Shown here: positions 63,110-64,000 of the stretch, piece by piece | Position numbering within the stretch: the first letter of the stretch is position 1 | Layout: each line of letters begins with the position of its first letter | Assembly: GCF_051401765.1 (NCBI RefSeq) | Contig: NW_027480429.1 | Location: 12,280,157 to 12,344,156 of the forward strand | DNA length: 64,000 bases | Direction of reading: 5' to 3' | Source of the DNA: Calliopsis andreniformis | Lineage: Eukaryota > Arthropoda > Insecta > Hymenoptera > Andrenidae | Made by a program: the position numbers and the translations under genes | The notes under the pieces: model-generated | The model's database searches: none | What the model was told of the DNA's origin: nothing | The model's input: only the letters and a program-made list of their open reading frames with translations

Positions 63110-64000
63110 CGTATAAAACGAATGATAGCAACCAGTGTAAAAGTTATGGTCATTTCTACGTTCCGGGCAGCCTAGGCTTCGCTCTAGGACGTTGTTCCAC
63201 CAGATCGAATAGTTAGACCCTAAGAAGTCAACGCCAGAAGCATAAAATGCAATAAAAGTACAACAGTTTTTCCATCGTATAACAGGAATGATTCCAACCA
63301 GTTTGAAAATGATGGTCATTTCTACGTTCCGGGCAACCTAGGTTTCACTCTAGGGCGTCGCACCAATAGATCGAATGGCTAGGGACTTAGAATTCAACGC
63401 CAGAAGGATAAAATACAATATATGTACAACAGTGTTGTCATCGTATAAAATGAATAATTGCAAACATTGTGAAAGTTATGGTCATTTCTACTTTCTGGGC
63501 ATCCTAGGCTTCACTCTAGGGCGTTGCCCCACCACACTGAATAGTTAGGGCCTTAGAAGTCAACGCCCGAAGCATAAAATGCAATAAAAAGACAACAGTT
63601 TTTCGATCGTATAACAGGAATAATTCCAACCAGTTTGAAAGTAATGGTCATTTCTACGTTCCGGGCAACCTAGGCTCCACTCTAGGGCGTTGCACCACCA
63701 AATCGAATAGCTAGGGACTTAGAAGTCAACGCCAGAAGCACAAAATACAATAAAGGTGCAAAAGATTTTCCATCGTATAACAGGAATAACTGCAAACAGT
63801 GTGAAAGTACTGGTCATTTCTACGTTGCGGGTAACCTAGGTATCACTTTAGGGCGTTGCTCCACCAGATCGAGTAGCTAGTGACTTAGAATTCAACGCCA
63901 TAAGAATAAAATACAATATAAATATAACAGTTTTTCCATTGTATCAAACGAATAATAACAACCTGTGTGAAAGTTATGGTCATTTCAACGTTCCGGGCAA
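63110..64000 (+). repeat. Domain D, end of window
   Basis: Five monomers and a partial one that starts at 63,877. Some landmarks are eroded ('AGTGTTGTCATCG' near 63,430, 'CGTCGCACCAATAG' near 63,357). The last full one and the partial repeat the 'CTAGTGACTTAGAATTC' and 'AACAACCTGTGTG' units of 58,380 and 62,050. The array clearly continues beyond the window. Confidence 0.75.

Larger units (their letters stand above)
1..64000 (+). repeat. Satellite DNA array, ~166 bp monomer, about 385 copies head to tail
   Basis: Every stretch of the window reads as the same unit: a 'TTAGGGCCTTAGAAGTCAACG' step, 'AAGCATAAAATAC', 'TTTTTCCATCGTATAA', 'GAATAATTGCAACCAG', 'GGTCATTTCTACGTTCC', 'GGGCAACCTAGGCTTCAC', 'TAGGGCGTTGCTCCACCAG', 'ATCGAATAG'. 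Landmark positions such as 149, 315, 481, 647, 813 and 979 are exactly 166 apart. The last one I followed is 63,877, giving 384 monomers with a net drift of only -16 bp. All copies lie in one orientation. The family is not one I can name. Length near one nucleosome and higher-order organisation fit a centromeric or pericentromeric satellite of a eukaryote; that role is inference. Confidence 0.97.

Noticed and set aside
1..64000. CRISPR array or bacterial repeat region
   Set aside because: There are no unique spacers between short identical repeats. The entire 166 bp unit is repeated with graded divergence and forms HORs, which is satellite behaviour.
1..64000. Internal Pol III promoter (A and B boxes), as in tRNA-derived satellites
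   Set aside because: No GGTTCGANNCC-like B box at a fixed place. GATCGAATAG is the nearest match and lacks the key bases. No tRNA fold was seen.

Overview
The whole 64,000-base window is one block of tandemly repeated satellite DNA. The repeat unit is about 166 bp, and I count 384 complete head-to-tail monomers plus partial ones at both ends. All lie in the same orientation. Following one landmark (the 'TTAGGG / TTAGTG / CTAGGG' step after 'GAATAG') from position 149 to 63,877 gives 63,728 bp, only 16 bp short of 384 x 166, so no insertion larger than a few bases is left unexplained. I see no gene, tRNA, rRNA, transposon, CRISPR array or unique sequence. The short open frames on both strands (60 to 103 codons) are chance readings of the repeat and I do not annotate them as genes.

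A near-nucleosome-length monomer arranged in multi-monomer higher-order repeats (HORs) is typical of eukaryotic centromeric or pericentromeric heterochromatin. The species cannot be told from the sequence: I do not recognise this monomer as a named satellite, there is no CENP-B box, and plants, invertebrates and other eukaryotes all remain possible. A consensus I assembled by eye is about 42% GC and is not depleted in CpG.

Layout. Domain A (1 to ~14,655) is built from a recurring five-monomer cassette and contains duplications of ~995 bp, ~7.6 kb and ~9 kb offset. Domain B (~14,656 to ~37,404) is based on two alternating monomer types (a ~332 bp dimer). It holds a ~762 bp A-type island, two adjacent near-identical 3,983 bp copies of a 24-monomer block, an 8-monomer HOR (1,327 bp) and a 7-monomer HOR (1,162 bp) interrupted by C-like monomers. 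Domain C (~37,405 to ~54,240) is more diverged, with three perfect-register copies of a 497 bp trimer and several dispersed cassettes at 12-, 14-, 15-, 17-, 21- and 32-monomer spacings. Domain D (~54,240 to 64,000) returns to A-type monomers mixed with C-type ones and has its own duplications of 498, 996, 1,162/1,328 and 3,819 bp.

The parts do not cooperate as genes do. The layout reads as a history of unequal crossing-over and conversion: A-like sequence on both outer sides, with B and C between, suggests that B and C expanded inside an older A-type array. Offsets and boundaries were read by eye and are good to a few bases where exact and to tens of bases where marked 'about'.
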